From Candidatus Hydrogenedentota bacterium (lineage in GTDB: Bacteria > Hydrogenedentota > Hydrogenedentia > Hydrogenedentales > SLHB01): a DNA stretch of 13,867 bases. The DNA lies in NCBI GenBank assembly GCA_007118235.1, contig SKRY01000387.1, forward strand, positions 1 to 13,867, given 5' to 3'. Below the pieces are notes generated by a model. It saw nothing but the letters and a program-made list of their open reading frames with translations. It searched no databases and was not told where the DNA came from. Each line of letters starts with the position of its first letter. Within the stretch, counting starts at the first letter, position 1. Below, piece after piece: positions 13,216-13,867 of the stretch. A program made the translations under genes and the position numbers.

Positions 13216-13867
13216 ATGAATGAACATGAAGGAAACGAAATCACCAAGGGCTACGACGACGAGGTGTTGGAGCAAGCGAAACTCTTGCAAGAAGCCGACG
13301 AAGCCGGCGGGGTGAAAAAACTCCTAACCTATTTGCGTTTATCGGGTCCGGGGTTTCTTCAGAGCGCGATCACGCTGGGGGGAGGCTCCCTCGCGGGCAG
13401 CCTTTATCTCGGGGTGCTGGCGGGCACCAGCATGCTGTGGGTTCAGCCCCTGGCCATGTTGTTGGGCATCATCATGCTCAGCGCCATCGCCTACGTCACC
13501 CTGTCCACGGGCAAGCGGCCGTTCCCCGCGGTGAATGAGTACGTGAATCCCGTGTTGGGTTGGGGCTGGGCCATTGCGGCATTCGTGGCCAACATGGTAT
13601 GGATCATGCCTCAGTACACCCTGGGGATCGGCGTCTTTCAGCAGAACCTGATGCCGGGCGTATTCGGGGAGGGCGGTATGCTTGGCGACTTTGCCAGCAA
13701 CCTGGTTCTCGTCCTGATCTTCTTCGTGGTTGCCGTTGGATTCGTATGGAACTACGGCCGCGGCGGTTGGGGCGTGAAGATCTTCGAGCTGATCGTTAAG
13801 GTGATGGTGGCGCTCATCATGATCTCCTTCATCGGCGTGGTCGTGCGTCTGAGCATGGTTGGCGAAC
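13216..13867 (+). CDS. Nramp-like metal transporter family protein, 5' part
   Basis: The frame is open from ATG 13216 to the right edge (217 residues plus one base), so the gene is truncated by the window. A hydrophilic, acidic N-terminus of about 40 residues is followed by LSGPGFLQSAITLGGGSLAGSLYLG. This aligns with the first helix of Nramp transporters (GPGFL.S...LDPGN..GDLQAG), proton-coupled importers of Mn2+ or Fe2+. About five membrane helices are visible (residues ~45-70, 73-97, 117-138, 150-175, 185-213). The canonical DPGN, whose Asp and Asn bind the metal, is replaced by GGGS (55-58). The second metal-site helix (usually MPHN) lies beyond the edge. Proteins with this GGGS form are, to my recollection, widespread in Planctomycetes-type bacteria and annotated as divalent metal transporters, but their substrate is not established. 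The family is fairly secure; metal transport is not. Confidence 0.75.
   Translation, partial: MNEHEGNEITKGYDDEVLEQAKLLQEADEAGGVKKLLTYLRLSGPGFLQSAITLGGGSLAGSLYLGVLAGTSMLWVQPLAMLLGIIMLSAIAYVTLSTGKRPFPAVNEYVNPVLGWGWAIAAFVANMVWIMPQYTLGIGVFQQNLMPGVFGEGGMLGDFASNLVLVLIFFVVAVGFVWNYGRGGWGVKIFELIVKVMVALIMISFIGVVVRLSMVGE

Overview
The window is a GC-rich, densely coded bacterial chromosome segment. It has no tRNA, rRNA, CRISPR array or insertion sequence that I can see. A PEP-CTERM secreted protein, a ThuA-like protein, a ceramidase-like exported protein and an Nramp-like transporter with a GGGS motif together suggest a Gram-negative heterotroph of the Planctomycetota/Hydrogenedentota kind. The taxonomic call is inference. 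An outer-membrane efflux protein shows directly that the cell has two membranes.

Layout from left to right: (1) the 3' end of a ThuA-like gene (1-407, +). (2) A lipoprotein OppA-type peptide-binding protein (539-2164, +) with its own candidate promoter and leader hairpin, but no permease or ATPase genes beside it. (3) Two perfect hairpins, then a convergent gene for a secreted PEP-CTERM protein (2279-2986, -). (4) A four-gene efflux operon on the + strand: a TetR-family regulator (3341-4009), an RND pump of the HAE-1 type (4044-7157), a TolC-like outer-membrane lipoprotein (7244-9097) and a periplasmic membrane-fusion lipoprotein (9124-10380). (5) Three tandem hairpins, then a convergent exported neutral-ceramidase-like protein (10566-12047, -). 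(6) A short YtrA-type GntR regulator (12274-12648, -). (7) A roughly 560-base AT-richer regulatory gap with divergent promoters. (8) The first 217 residues of an Nramp-like transporter (13216 to the right edge, +).

The efflux genes form one complete tripartite system. The TetR protein probably represses the operon from an operator at its own promoter, the pump uses proton flux, the adaptor bridges the periplasm and the TolC-like channel spans the outer membrane. A textbook sigma70-type promoter (TTGACA-17-TATGAT) lies directly upstream, and its -10 box covers the first in-frame ATG of tetR, so the longest tetR reading frame is not the real gene.

I did not find a clearly new multi-gene system. 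The points most worth a second look are the Nramp-like protein, whose canonical DPGN metal-binding motif is replaced by GGGS, behind a long possible leader; the ceramidase-like protein, which keeps its zinc-ligand pattern but lacks the usual serine motif; the unusual gene order and odd insertions in the efflux operon; and the palindrome-rich gap between the GntR and Nramp-like genes.
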